DNA of 64,000 nucleotides from JBBROS01 sp963792675 (GCA_963792675.1 CAWBWT010000002.1:2046001-2110000); one strand, 5' to 3'; shown: positions 1-8,964, counted from the stretch's first letter. The notes: generated by a model not told the origin, from the sequence alone. Numbers and translations: made by a program.

Positions 1-146
1 CGGTGATGGCTCAGCGGCAGCGGCTGATGGAGCTGCGGGAGGACGGCACCATCGGCGACGATGCCTTCCACGCCATCGAGGAGGAGCTCGACATCATCGA
101 GCTCACAGCCGATCACCGGGTGAGGACGCTGGACTCGCCGCAATAG
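1..146 (+). CDS. Na+/H+ antiporter, C-terminal fragment (partial)
   Basis: Only the last 47 codons are in the window, read from base 3 to the TAG at 144-146. They encode a charged tail containing LMELREDGTIGDDAFHAIEE and ending in LDSPQ. A cytoplasmic tail of the form 'LR..G.IGD.AF...EEELD..EL' is typical of bacterial CPA1-family sodium/proton antiporters, where it follows the membrane domain. The membrane part lies outside the window, so the identification rests on this tail alone. The next gene, on the same strand, begins about 70 bp downstream. Confidence 0.7.
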   Translation, partial: VMAQRQRLMELREDGTIGDDAFHAIEEELDIIELTADHRVRTLDSPQ

Positions 147-216
147 CTGTGTTCGCGGCTGGCGCACCCTGCGCCCGGCCTTGCCGGTCGCGCCAGTTGC
201 GTTACCGTTCGTTCGA

Positions 217-1257
217 ATGCGACGAACTGACAGCTCGACTGGCGGCGCACCCGCGCGGGACCGCCGGCAGCCCGGCACCGTCGTGATCACCGGCGGCTCG
301 TCCGGCATCGGGCGTTGCGCCGCCGAGCTGTTCGCCCGCCACGGCTGGCGCGTCGGCTTGATCGCCCGCGGCGAAGCCGGGCTGTGCTCGGTGCGCCGGG
401 AGCTGCTCGAGCGCGGCGCGACGGCGGCAACGGCCGTCGCCGACGTGGCCAACTCCGCCGCGCTCGAACGTGCGGCGGTTACGCTGGAAGCTGCGCTCGG
501 GCCGATCGACGTCTGGATCAACGGCGCCGGCAACGGCGTGTTCGGCAGCTTCCTCGAAGTCACCGAGGCAGAGTTTCGCCGGGTCACCGACGTCACCTAC
601 ATGGGCACCGTGAACGGCACCCGCACGGCGCTGCGCCGCATGGTGCCGCGCGACGACGGTACGGTGATCAACGTCTGCTCCGGCGTCGCCATCCACGCGC
701 TGCCGGTGCTGTCGTCCTATTCCGGGGCCAAATACGCGGTGCGCGGTTTCACCCAGTCGGTGCGCCACGAGCTGATCCATGCGCGCAGCCGGGTACAGCT
801 GACGACGGTGTTCCCGCCGGCGGTCAACACGCCGTTCTTTTCTCATGCCGCCTCGCACCTGCCCGGGTCGCCGCGTCCGGCCAAGCCCGTCTACCAGCCG
901 GAGATCGTCGCCGACGCGCTGCTGCTGGCGGCAACCTCGAGGCGGAACGAGTTGGCGGTCAGCGGCACCATCGTGCTGTTCTGGATGGCGACGCGGCTGA
1001 TCCCGGGCGTGGTGCATCGAGCGATCCAGCAGCTGAACTCGGCGGGGCAGCTGACGGACAGCGCCCAGGTCGCTGGCCAGCGCCGTCCCACGCTGTCGGC
1101 GCCGTCCTGCGAGCCGTCCGGGCGCCATGGCCCGTTCGGGCGCGAGTCGCGCGGGTTCAGCGTGCAAATGTGGCTGACCCGGCGGCGCGGCGTCCTGGCC
1201 TCGGGGCTCGGCCTGGTGGCCGCCGTCGTGCTGCTCGCGGCGTGGTGGTCGAACTAA
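217..1257 (+). CDS. SDR-family oxidoreductase with C-terminal membrane anchor
   Basis: This is a 346-residue classical short-chain dehydrogenase. The nucleotide-binding motif TGGSSGIG is near residue 26, the NAG motif appears as NGAGNG, and the catalytic Tyr-Lys pair is in YSGAKYAVRG. The substrate is not predictable. The protein is about 90 residues longer than a minimal SDR, and the extra C-terminus ends in a hydrophobic stretch (LASGLGLVAAVVLLAAWW), so it is probably tail-anchored in the membrane. I chose the ATG at 217; an in-frame TTG at 181 would add 12 residues. Its 3' end overlaps the 3' end of the convergent SDR gene by 4 bp. Confidence 0.88.
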   Translation: MRRTDSSTGGAPARDRRQPGTVVITGGSSGIGRCAAELFARHGWRVGLIARGEAGLCSVRRELLERGATAATAVADVANSAALERAAVTLEAALGPIDVWINGAGNGVFGSFLEVTEAEFRRVTDVTYMGTVNGTRTALRRMVPRDDGTVINVCSGVAIHALPVLSSYSGAKYAVRGFTQSVRHELIHARSRVQLTTVFPPAVNTPFFSHAASHLPGSPRPAKPVYQPEIVADALLLAATSRRNELAVSGTIVLFWMATRLIPGVVHRAIQQLNSAGQLTDSAQVAGQRRPTLSAPSCEPSGRHGPFGRESRGFSVQMWLTRRRGVLASGLGLVAAVVLLAAWWSN

Positions 1258-2126
1258 CCCATTCCGACCAGGCGCTCGGTTGCCTGCCAGACCGCCCGCA
1301 GCAGCGTCGGATCGTGGGCGCGCGGGTTGGGCGCGACGGCTCGCTTGTCTTTGAAATAGGCGCCGGTCGTGCCGGCCAGCTCGGGCGCCAGCGCCACGTG
1401 CAAGGGCGTCACCGCACCCTCCTGCTCGGTGCGGATCAGCGGCGCCATCAGCCGCCATGCCAGTCCGATCACGCCCGGGGTGCGGACCAGGCTGGTGGCG
1501 ACCATGCCGGGGTGGACGACGTTGGCGGTGATGCCCTGCTCCATCAGGGAGCGAGCGGCCTCGAACGTCGCCATCATAACCGCGAGCTTCGATTGGCCGT
1601 AGGCGCGCACCATGGTCCAGCCGCGCTCGAGCTCGAGGTTCGCCGGGTCGATCCGCGCGCGGTCGGACGTGGACGAGCCGGTGGTGACGATCCGGGAGGG
1701 CGCTCCGGCGCTGAGCGCGGGGGTCAGTTCCCGCATCAAAACGAACGCCGCCAGGTGATTCACCGCCAGCACCACGTCGTGGCCCTCGGGCGTGCGTTCG
1801 CGCCGGGCGCGGAACACGCCGGCATTGTTGACCAGCAGCGACAGGCGCGGATGACGCTCGGCGATGGCGCGGGCGACGGCCCGCGTGCCGGCCACTGACG
1901 CGAGGTCGGCTTCGACCGGCAACACGACGGCGCCGGGGACTTGATGCAGGATCCACGTGCGCAGCGCGTCGGCGCGGGCGGCATCTCGGGCCGGCACAAC
2001 GAGCCGATATCCGGCTTGCGCCAGGCCGAGCGCGATCCAGCGGCCGATGCCGCTGGTGGCGCCGGTCACGACCGCAGTGCCGGCGGTGCCGGGCGTTATG
2101 GTATCCCCTGGCCCTGGGGCGCTCAC
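1254..2126 (-). CDS. SDR-family oxidoreductase (retinol dehydrogenase-like)
   Basis: This 290-residue protein is a short-chain dehydrogenase with TGATSGIG at about residue 21, LLVNNAGVF for the NNAG motif, and YGQSK as the catalytic Tyr-x3-Lys. The spacing and the 'HPGMVATSL' loop resemble the WWOX/retinol-dehydrogenase-like group common in bacteria. Its ATG overlaps the stop of the upstream Rieske oxygenase gene (ATGA), so the two are translationally coupled and may act on the same substrate. The substrate itself cannot be read from the sequence. Confidence 0.88.
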   Translation of the reverse strand: MSAPGPGDTITPGTAGTAVVTGATSGIGRWIALGLAQAGYRLVVPARDAARADALRTWILHQVPGAVVLPVEADLASVAGTRAVARAIAERHPRLSLLVNNAGVFRARRERTPEGHDVVLAVNHLAAFVLMRELTPALSAGAPSRIVTTGSSTSDRARIDPANLELERGWTMVRAYGQSKLAVMMATFEAARSLMEQGITANVVHPGMVATSLVRTPGVIGLAWRLMAPLIRTEQEGAVTPLHVALAPELAGTTGAYFKDKRAVAPNPRAHDPTLLRAVWQATERLVGMG

Positions 2127-3172
2127 CCCGGCGCGACCCCGCAGCGCCGCAGCAGGGCCCGGAGGTCCTGGATCGGGGGAAAGACTTCCTGGTTGTGGTC
2201 GGCACCCTGGCGGTCAAACGCCGCCTGCTCGAGCTCGACGATCTCCTGGTCTTCTTTGAAGATCCGTTCGGTGAAGAACACCAGGAACGGCCAGGCCAGC
2301 TCGATCAGCCCGGGGATGCGTGGCCGCCGCACCGACAGCAGGCCGAAGGTCCGGTTGCTGCGCTGCTCGGCGTCGAGCGGCACGTAGGCGATCCACAGAT
2401 CCATCACCGGCAGGTCGTCGCCGGCCCAGATCTTGAGCGTCTGAAACGGATACTCAGTGCGGATCCGCATCTTGTCGCGGTTGTTCGACCAGCCGCCGAC
2501 GCGCTGACTGCCGAACACCACCCGCTCGCCAAGCGACATGCCGCCGCCGCTGCGGGCGAAGGTGTAGTCGATCTCGAGCCAGTCCTCGCCCGACCGCCGG
2601 CCGAGGAAGCGGGGGCGAATCTGGCCCATCTGCGCCCGGTGCAGGAACTGATGGTTCATGTCCATCAAGTTCTCGTGCATGAACGTGTAGTGGCAACCGA
2701 TGGCGCGGCCGAAGCGGCGCGTCTTGTAGCGGGGGTCGGCAACCGACCCGAGTGACGGGAACACGACGTGCTCGGCCAGAGCGGGGTCGCCGGGGAACAC
2801 GAAGATCAGCCCCTCCGCCTCGCGGCAGGGATAGGCGCGCACCCCGTTCGGCAGCTGGCATTTACCCAAGTATGGCACGTCGGTGCAGCGGCCGTCGGCG
2901 CCATAGGCCCAGCCATGGTAGCCGCAGCGCAGGGTCGTGCCGTCCACCAGGCCGCGCGACAACGGCACCTGCCGGTGCGCGCACCGGTCCTCCAGCGCGA
3001 ACACCTCGCCGGCCTGGCTGCGGAATATCGCGATCGGGTCGCCGGCGAAGCGGGTTCCCAGCGCCTTGCCCGGCTTGACCTCGTGCGACCAAGCCAGTGG
3101 GTACCAATGATCCGGGTGCGATCCGACCATGCGCAGATCGGTCGGTTTCAGTGTCGTCTGACCATCAGGCAT
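2123..3172 (-). CDS. Rieske non-heme iron oxygenase, alpha-subunit-like
   Basis: This 349-residue protein has an N-terminal Rieske domain, with [2Fe-2S] ligands Cys64-x-His66 and Cys83-x2-His86 (CAHRQ and CGYHGW). A catalytic domain follows with a mononuclear iron motif around Asn168, Asp171, His174 and His178 (DMNHQFLH). This layout is that of ring-hydroxylating or demethylating monooxygenases (vanillate demethylase/phthalate oxygenase type). These need a separate reductase, and none is seen next to it. It heads a two-gene operon with the SDR downstream (ATGA overlap). A substrate such as an aromatic or sterol-like compound is only a guess. Confidence 0.9.
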   Translation of the reverse strand: MPDGQTTLKPTDLRMVGSHPDHWYPLAWSHEVKPGKALGTRFAGDPIAIFRSQAGEVFALEDRCAHRQVPLSRGLVDGTTLRCGYHGWAYGADGRCTDVPYLGKCQLPNGVRAYPCREAEGLIFVFPGDPALAEHVVFPSLGSVADPRYKTRRFGRAIGCHYTFMHENLMDMNHQFLHRAQMGQIRPRFLGRRSGEDWLEIDYTFARSGGGMSLGERVVFGSQRVGGWSNNRDKMRIRTEYPFQTLKIWAGDDLPVMDLWIAYVPLDAEQRSNRTFGLLSVRRPRIPGLIELAWPFLVFFTERIFKEDQEIVELEQAAFDRQGADHNQEVFPPIQDLRALLRRCGVAPG

Positions 3173-3439
3173 CGCGCGTCCTCGAATCTCGACGTCTAAC
3201 GGAGTGCAAGACGTGTGCTAGCGCAAGATCCCACGGCCGCTGGGTCCGCATTTTGCTTGTTGTTTCGAGTTACTTGGTCCGGCCGTCGCAGCGGCAGGCA
3301 GTGACGATTGCCGCTCCGAGACGACTTCCCGCCGCTGTCCCCCACGGCTACTGTCGGCGTGCCGGACCGAGCGGGTCTCGCCAATCTGCCGACCGGCCGC
3401 GAACGCCGGCGTCGACAAGACCGTCCGGGAGGGCCGCCG
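3173..3439. other. Divergent intergenic region, Rieske/SDR operon versus leuCDB operon
   Basis: These 267 bp separate two divergently transcribed operons and must hold both promoters. A purine-rich ribosome-binding stretch (GGGAGGG) lies just upstream of the leuC ATG at 3440. The leuC frame stays open back to 3308, but that extension (rich in Arg and Pro) does not resemble LeuC, so I treat it as leader. I see no convincing operator or riboswitch and no coding gene. Confidence 0.5.
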
Positions 3440-4846
3440 ATGGCTGCGCGCACGCTGTTCGAGAAGATCTGGGCCAAGCACGTCGTGCTGGAGCGCGACG
3501 ACGGCCATTGCCTGCTCTACGTGGACCGGCACCTCGTGCATGACGGCTCGCGACCCGCCTTCGACTTGCTGGCGGAGCGCGGCCTCGCCTTGCGCCGGCC
3601 GGACCGCACGATCGCCACCGCCGACCACTATGTCGCGACCGGCCCCGGCGTGATGGACGCGCTGACCGACGAGCGCCGCACCATGGTGGAGTCGCTGTCC
3701 GCGAACGCGGCGGCGGCCGGCATCACCCTGTTCGGGCCCGGCGACCCGCGCCAGGGCATCGTGCACGTGATCGGGCCGGAACAGGGCATCAGCCAGCCCG
3801 GCATGCTGATCGTCTGCGGCGACAGCCACACCAGCACGCATGGCGCGATGGGCGCGCTGGCGTTCGGCATCGGCTCGACCGAGGTCGGCCACGTGCTCGC
3901 CACGCAGACGATCTGGCAGCAGCGGCCGCGCACGATGCGGATCAGCGTGGACGGGGCGCTCGGCGCCGGGGTCACGGCGAAGGACGTGATCCTCGCCATC
4001 ATCGCCCGCATCGGCGCCGCCGGCGCGGTCGGCCACGTCGTCGAATACGCCGGCAGCGCGGTGCGCGGGCTCGGCCTCGAGGGCCGGCTCACGATCTGCA
4101 ACATGAGCATCGAGGCCGGCGCCCGGGCCGGCATGATCGCGCCCGACGACACCGTGTTCGAGCACCTGCACGGCCGCCCCTATGCGCCGGCCGGCGACGC
4201 CTGGGACGCGGCGGTTGCCGAGTGGCGGCGGCTGCCGAGCGACGACGGCGCCGCGTTCGACCGCGAGGTGGCGCTCGACGCCGCCGCGATCGTGCCGATG
4301 GTGACCTGGGGCACCAGCCCGGAGGACGCGGCGCCCATCACCGGCCGGGTGCCCGACCCCGGCGACGCCGGAGATGCGGAGCGCCGGGCGGCCATGACCC
4401 GGGCGCTCGACTACATGGGGCTCGACCCCGGCACCGCGCTCGACGGCGTCAAAGTGGACCGGGTGTTCATCGGCTCCTGCACCAATGGCCGCATCAGCGA
4501 TCTGCGCGCCGCGGCCAGCGTCGCATCCGGGCGCCGGGTCGCGGACGGGGTCGAGGCCTGGGTGGTGCCGGGCTCGACCCCGGTGCGGCGGCAGGCGGAG
4601 GCGGAGGGGCTCGACCGCGTGTTCACCGCGGCCGGGTTCCAGTGGCGCAGCGCCGGCTGCTCGATGTGCCTCGGCACCAACGGCGAGGTCGGGCAGCCGG
4701 GGCAGCGCATCGCCTCGACTTCGAACCGCAACTTCCAGGGCCGCCAGGGTCGGGCGGTGCGCACCCACTTGATGAGCCCGGCCATGGCCGCGGCCGCCGC
4801 CGTCACCGGCCATCTCGCCGACGTGCGCCGCCTGATGGAGCCCTGA
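3440..4846 (+). CDS. leuC: 3-isopropylmalate dehydratase large subunit (LeuC family)
   Basis: This 468-residue aconitase-family protein normally pairs with LeuD to isomerise 2- and 3-isopropylmalate through a [4Fe-4S] cluster. The substrate loop CGDSHTSTHGA is present, and the three cluster cysteines are in FIGSCTNGR and the closely spaced SAGCSMCLG. The start at 3440 (MAARTLFEKIW) matches the usual LeuC N-terminus and follows a good ribosome-binding site. leuD starts 3 nt after the stop. No leuA is nearby, and the neighbours are catabolic, so a paralogue acting on another 2-hydroxy diacid such as a methylmalate is possible. Confidence 0.93.
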   Translation: MAARTLFEKIWAKHVVLERDDGHCLLYVDRHLVHDGSRPAFDLLAERGLALRRPDRTIATADHYVATGPGVMDALTDERRTMVESLSANAAAAGITLFGPGDPRQGIVHVIGPEQGISQPGMLIVCGDSHTSTHGAMGALAFGIGSTEVGHVLATQTIWQQRPRTMRISVDGALGAGVTAKDVILAIIARIGAAGAVGHVVEYAGSAVRGLGLEGRLTICNMSIEAGARAGMIAPDDTVFEHLHGRPYAPAGDAWDAAVAEWRRLPSDDGAAFDREVALDAAAIVPMVTWGTSPEDAAPITGRVPDPGDAGDAERRAAMTRALDYMGLDPGTALDGVKVDRVFIGSCTNGRISDLRAAASVASGRRVADGVEAWVVPGSTPVRRQAEAEGLDRVFTAAGFQWRSAGCSMCLGTNGEVGQPGQRIASTSNRNFQGRQGRAVRTHLMSPAMAAAAAVTGHLADVRRLMEP

Positions 4847-4849
4847 GCG

Positions 4850-5449
4850 ATGCAGAATTTCACCCACCTCGACGCGGTCGCGATGCCGATGCCGACCCCC
4901 AACATCGACACCGACCAGGTCATCCCCGCCCGCTTCCTCAGCCGGCCGCGCAGCGAGGGGCTGGCGATGTGCCTGTTCCACGACCTGCGGCACCGGCCCG
5001 ACGGCAGCGACGACCCGGGCTTCGTGATGAACCGCCCCGCCTATCGCGATGCCGGCATCCTGGTCGCCGAGCGCAACTTCGGCTGCGGCTCGTCGCGCGA
5101 GAACGCGGTGCACGCCTTGCTGCACGCCGGGTTCCGCGCCGTGATCGCCCCGAGCTTCGGCGACATCTTCAAGAACAACTGCCAGAAGAACGGGATCGTG
5201 CCGGTGGTGTTGCCGGCCGAGGCGGTGGCGGAGATCCTGGCCGGCCTTGCCGCACGGCCCGGCGCCCGCATGACGGTCGATCTGGAGCGGCAGTTGGTGA
5301 CCGGTCCGGGCAACGCGTCGTGGCGGTTCGAGATCGACCCGTTCGTCAAGGAGTGCCTGCTGACCGGGCTCGACGACATCGACCTCAGCCTGCGCCACGC
5401 CGACGCCATCGCCGCGTTCGAGGCAAGTCATCCGGGAGACCACGCATGA
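4850..5449 (+). CDS. leuD: 3-isopropylmalate dehydratase small subunit (LeuD family)
   Basis: This 199-residue swivel-domain subunit completes the aconitase-like enzyme with LeuC. Signature stretches are NIDTDQVIPARFL at the N-terminus, the GCGSSRENAVHAL loop, and FGDIFKNNCQKNG. The length matches the family. It lies 3 nt after leuC, and its stop overlaps the leuB start (ATGA at 5446-5449), so the three genes should be cotranscribed and translationally linked. Whether the in vivo substrate is isopropylmalate or a related diacid is not resolved by sequence. Confidence 0.93.
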   Translation: MQNFTHLDAVAMPMPTPNIDTDQVIPARFLSRPRSEGLAMCLFHDLRHRPDGSDDPGFVMNRPAYRDAGILVAERNFGCGSSRENAVHALLHAGFRAVIAPSFGDIFKNNCQKNGIVPVVLPAEAVAEILAGLAARPGARMTVDLERQLVTGPGNASWRFEIDPFVKECLLTGLDDIDLSLRHADAIAAFEASHPGDHA

Positions 5450-6525
5450 GCAACGCAATGAAGATGGCCGTGCTGCCCGGCGACGGCATCGGCCGCGAGA
5501 CCGTGCCGCAGGCGCTGAAGGTGCTGCGGGCGCTGGAGCGCACCGGCCTGCAGTTCGACTTCACCCACGGCCTGATCGGCGGCGCCGCGGTCGAAGCCGG
5601 CGAGGCGCCGCTGCCGCAGCGCACGCTGGACCTCGCGCGCGCCTCCGACGCGATCCTGTTCGGCGCCGTCGGCGACTACGCCAACGACAAGCTGCCGCGC
5701 GACCAGCGTGCCGGCTCCGGCCTGCTGCGGCTGCGCAAGGAGCTGACCCTGTTCGCCAACTTCCGCCCGGCCAAGCTGTTCCCCGAACTGATCGGCGCGT
5801 CCAGCCTCCGCCCCGAGATCGTCGAGGGCATGGACCTCGTGATCCTGCGCGAGCTGAACGGCGACCTCTACTTCGGCGAGCCGCGCGGCATCTCCACCCT
5901 GCCGTCCGGCGAGCGGGTCGGCATCAACACCATGCGTTACACCGAGAGCGAGATCGAGCGCATCGCCCATGCCGGGTTCCGCATGGCGCAGAAGCGTCGC
6001 CGCAAGCTGTGCTCGGTGGACAAGGCCAACGTGCTCGAAACGATGGTGCTGTGGCGCGAGGTGGTGACGCGGATCGGGCGCGAATACCCCGATGTCGAGC
6101 TGTCGCATTTGTATGTGGACGCGGCCGCCATGTCGCTGCTGCGCGACCCGCGCCAGTTCGACGTGATCGTCACCGGCAACGTGTTCGGCGACATTCTTTC
6201 GGATGAGGCGGCCATGCTGACCGGCTCGCTCGGCATGCTGCCGTCGGCATCGTTGGGCGAGGGCACGCTCGGCCTTTACGAGCCGGTGCACGGCTCGGCG
6301 CCCGACATTGCGGGGAAGGACATCGCCAACCCGCTCGCGACCATCATGTCAGCGGCGATGATGCTGCGGCACAGTTTCGGGCTCGACGAAGCCGCCGACC
6401 GGGTCGAGGCGGCGGTGCGCCGGGTGCTCGCGGACGGCCTCCGCACCGCCGATATCCGCCAGGAGGGCACAAGCCTGGTCGGCACCGAGGCGATGGGCGA
6501 CGCGGTCGCCGCGGCGCTGCACTGA
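5446..6525 (+). CDS. leuB: 3-isopropylmalate dehydrogenase (LeuB family)
   Basis: The product is a 359-residue NAD-dependent beta-decarboxylating dehydrogenase. It begins AVLPGDGIGRETV, carries substrate arginines in LLRLRKELTLFANFRPAK and RELNGDLYFGEPRG, has the conserved Tyr in MRYTESEIER, Lys in VDKANVLE, and Asp residues in YVDAAAM and DILSDEAAM. The nucleotide-binding end is LYEPVHGSAPDIAGKDIANP. It starts inside the leuD stop. Related enzymes act on tartrate or methylmalate, so with the catabolic neighbours downstream a non-leucine role should be kept open. Confidence 0.92.
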   Translation: MSNAMKMAVLPGDGIGRETVPQALKVLRALERTGLQFDFTHGLIGGAAVEAGEAPLPQRTLDLARASDAILFGAVGDYANDKLPRDQRAGSGLLRLRKELTLFANFRPAKLFPELIGASSLRPEIVEGMDLVILRELNGDLYFGEPRGISTLPSGERVGINTMRYTESEIERIAHAGFRMAQKRRRKLCSVDKANVLETMVLWREVVTRIGREYPDVELSHLYVDAAAMSLLRDPRQFDVIVTGNVFGDILSDEAAMLTGSLGMLPSASLGEGTLGLYEPVHGSAPDIAGKDIANPLATIMSAAMMLRHSFGLDEAADRVEAAVRRVLADGLRTADIRQEGTSLVGTEAMGDAVAAALH

Positions 6526-6536
6526 AAGGAACACGC

Positions 6537-7091
6537 ATGGCCCGGCTCCCCTACCTCGACGCCGCCGACCTCGCGCCCGGCAACGACGACCTGCTGCGGC
6601 GCCCGATCAACCTGCATCGCCAGCTCGCGCACAGTCCCGGCCTGCTGCGAGCGTTCAGCGGCATGGGCCAGTATATCCGCCACGGCGGCGTGCTGGATCC
6701 GCGGCTGCGCGAGCTCGCCATCCTGCAGGTCGGCTGGGTCGCGCGGGCGCCATACGAGTGGTCACACCACGTCAAGATCGGCTTCGACTTCGGCGTGACC
6801 GAGGCCGACGTGCGGGCGCTGATGGACGACAGCGAGGGCCGCCCGACGACGTTGGGGGCCGCTGAGCGTGCCGTGTTGCAGGCGGCCCGGCACCTGAGCA
6901 ACGAGCCGTCGCTGCCGGACCCGCTGTTCGACGCGTTGCGCCCGCATTTCAACGAGGCCGCGCTGGTCGAATTGGTGGTGGTGATCGGCTTCTACGCCGG
7001 GGTCGTGCGCATCCTGGCGAGCCTGCAGATCGACGTCGAGCCGGAATACGTGACGTTCCTGGAGCGCTTCCCGTTGCCGGCGAAGGGCTGA
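6537..7091 (+). CDS. Carboxymuconolactone decarboxylase family protein
   Basis: This 184-residue all-helical protein belongs to the CMD/AhpD superfamily. The recognisable block is DPRLRELAILQVGWVARAPY followed by EWSHHVKIG, which retains the conserved Glu and His residues. The Cys pair that makes AhpD a peroxidase partner is absent, so it is unlikely to be a thiol reductase. It starts 11 nt after leuB with a ribosome-binding site (AAAGGA) and so looks like the fourth gene of the leuCDB operon. Proteins of this type commonly accompany aromatic- or sugar-acid catabolic genes; the reaction here is unknown. Confidence 0.85.
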   Translation: MARLPYLDAADLAPGNDDLLRRPINLHRQLAHSPGLLRAFSGMGQYIRHGGVLDPRLRELAILQVGWVARAPYEWSHHVKIGFDFGVTEADVRALMDDSEGRPTTLGAAERAVLQAARHLSNEPSLPDPLFDALRPHFNEAALVELVVVIGFYAGVVRILASLQIDVEPEYVTFLERFPLPAKG

Positions 7092-7145
7092 CCGCGGCCG
7101 GCAGGCGTGGTTAGCTGCCGGCAGACGGAGCCCGAAGGAGCCGCG

Positions 7146-7915
7146 ATGTCCACGCAGTTGTTCGATCTTAGCGGCCGCACCGCGCTCGTCACCGGCTCCT
7201 CCCGCGGCCTCGGGCGGGCGATGGCCGAAGGGCTGGCAGCGGCCGGCGCCGCGGTGGTGCTGAACGGCTCCGACCCCGGGCGCCTCGCGGCGGCGGCGGC
7301 GGCCTTGCGCGATGCCGGCCACACCGTGCATGAGGCCCCGTTCGACGTCACCGACGAGGCGGCCGTCACCGCCGCGTTCGAGGGGTTCGACCGCGAGGGC
7401 GTCGCCATCGACATCCTGGTCAACAACGCCGGCATCCAGTTCCGCCGGCCGATGGTGGAGCTCGAGACCGCCGACTGGCGCCGGGTGATCGAGACCAACC
7501 TCACCAGCGCCTTCGTCATCGGCCGCGAGGCGGCCCGCCGGATGATCCCGCGCGGGCGGGGGAAGATCATCAACATCGGCTCGCTGACCAGCGAGCTGGC
7601 CCGCGCCACCGTCGCCCCGTACACCGTCAGCAAGGGCGGCATCAAGATGCTGACCCGCGGCGATGGCGGCCGAATGGGCCGAGCACGGCCTGCAGGCCAA
7701 CGCGATCGGCCCCGGCTACATGCTGACGGACATGAACCAGGCGCTGATCGACAACCCGACCTTCGACGCCTGGGTGAAGGGCCGCACCCCGGCCCGGCGC
7801 TGGGGGCAGGCCGGACGAGCTGATCGGCACCGCCGTGTTCCTGGCCTCGGCGGCATCCGACTACGTCAACGGCCAGATCATCTACGTCGATGGCGGCATG
7901 CTGTCCGTGCTCTGA
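7146..7915 (+). CDS. SDR-family oxidoreductase, gluconate 5-dehydrogenase-like (two frameshifts)
   Basis: The protein starts at the ATG at 7146 and reads MSTQLFDLSGRTALVTGSSR. It has GSSRGLGRA for the cofactor, ILVNNAGIQ for NNAG, and the catalytic pair in YTVSKGG. After about 7660 the homologous sequence (MAAEWAEHGLQANAIGPGYM) continues one frame over. After about 7812 it shifts again, ending ...YVNGQIIYVDGGMLSVL at 7915. Each shift is explained by one extra base. The composite is a normal 250-255-residue SDR like gluconate 5-dehydrogenase (IdnO) and sits directly before an L-idonate dehydrogenase-like gene. Sequence error is more likely than a true pseudogene. Confidence 0.8.
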
Positions 7916-7932
7916 CCCGAGGGGACCCGTCC

Positions 7933-8964
7933 ATGAAAGCCGCCGTCATCCACGCCGCCCGCGACCTCCGCATCGAGGACTCGGACGCCCCCGCGCCGGG
8001 CCCGCACGAGGTGCAGGTGCGGATCCGCGCCGGCGGCATCTGCGGCTCCGACCTGCACTACTTCCAGCACGGCGGCTTCGGCACCGTGCGCATCCGCGAA
8101 CCGCTGATCCCCGGCCACGAGATCGCCGGCGAAGTGGCCGCCATCGGCGACGCGGTGACGAGGGTGCGGCCCGGCGACCGGGTCGCGGTCAACCCGAGCC
8201 GGCCGTGCAGCCACTGCGAATACTGCCTCGAGGGAAAGCCGCGGCACTGCCTCGACATGCGCTTCCTCGGCAGCGCGATGCGCTTCCCGCACATGCAGGG
8301 CGGGTTCCGCGAGATGCTGGTTTGCGCCGAAGCGCAGGCGGTGCCGATCCCGACCGGATTGTCGCTGGAGCACGCCGCCTTTGCCGAGCCGCTGTCGGTG
8401 TGCCTGCATGCCGCCACGCAAGCCGGTCCGCTGCTGGGCAAGCGCGTGCTGGTGACCGGCACCGGACCGATCGGCGCGCTGTCGATCCTGGTGGCGCGCC
8501 ACGGCGGCGCCCGCGAGGTGGTGGCGACCGACCTCGCCGACGCGCCGCTGGCCATCGCCCGGCGGATCGGCGCCGACTTCGCCGTCAACGTCCGCGACGA
8601 GCCGTCCGGGCTCGACCGGTTCGCCGCGGGCAAGGGCCATTTCGACGTGGTGTTCGAGGCGTCCGGCAGCGGCGCCGCATTGGCCTCGGCGCTGCCGGTG
8701 GCGCGGCCCGGCGCCGTAGTGGTCCAGCTCGGCCTCGGCGGGGACGTGACGCTGCCGATCAACACGCTGGTCGCCAAGGAAATCCAGCTGCGCGGCACCT
8801 TCCGCTTCGACCGGGAGTTCGAGTGGGCGGTCGACTTCATCGCGTCCGGAGCGATCGACGTGGCGCCGTTGCTGACCGAGGTGGTGCCGCTCAACGACGC
8901 GATACGGGCGTTCGACCTGGCTGCCGACCGCAGCCGCGCGATGAAGGTGCAACTCGCGATCTAG
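7933..8964 (+). CDS. Zn-dependent alcohol dehydrogenase, L-idonate 5-dehydrogenase-like
   Basis: This 343-residue medium-chain dehydrogenase shows the catalytic zinc site GGICGSDLHYFQHGGFG with GHEIAGEV. A structural zinc lobe follows with four closely spaced cysteines (PCSHCEYCLEGKPRHC), and the Rossmann motif is VTGTGPIGAL. The 'GSDLHYFQHGG' block is characteristic of L-idonate 5-dehydrogenases and related polyol dehydrogenases. With the preceding gluconate dehydrogenase-like SDR it could interconvert a sugar acid and its keto form, as IdnD and IdnO do. It is the last gene of this run; an inverted repeat resembling a terminator follows. Confidence 0.87.
   Translation: MKAAVIHAARDLRIEDSDAPAPGPHEVQVRIRAGGICGSDLHYFQHGGFGTVRIREPLIPGHEIAGEVAAIGDAVTRVRPGDRVAVNPSRPCSHCEYCLEGKPRHCLDMRFLGSAMRFPHMQGGFREMLVCAEAQAVPIPTGLSLEHAAFAEPLSVCLHAATQAGPLLGKRVLVTGTGPIGALSILVARHGGAREVVATDLADAPLAIARRIGADFAVNVRDEPSGLDRFAAGKGHFDVVFEASGSGAALASALPVARPGAVVVQLGLGGDVTLPINTLVAKEIQLRGTFRFDREFEWAVDFIASGAIDVAPLLTEVVPLNDAIRAFDLAADRSRAMKVQLAI

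Noticed and set aside
202..2217. A 671-codon open frame antisense to the first SDR gene and partly overlapping the second SDR and Rieske genes
   Set aside because: It is very rich in Arg, Pro, Ala and His, has no recognisable domain and mirrors the codon periodicity of real genes on other frames. This is typical of high-GC DNA.
3218..5458. A 746-codon minus-strand frame across leuC and leuD
   Set aside because: LeuC and LeuD are complete on the plus strand with all cluster motifs; the antisense product has only low-complexity Arg/His/Asp-rich sequence.
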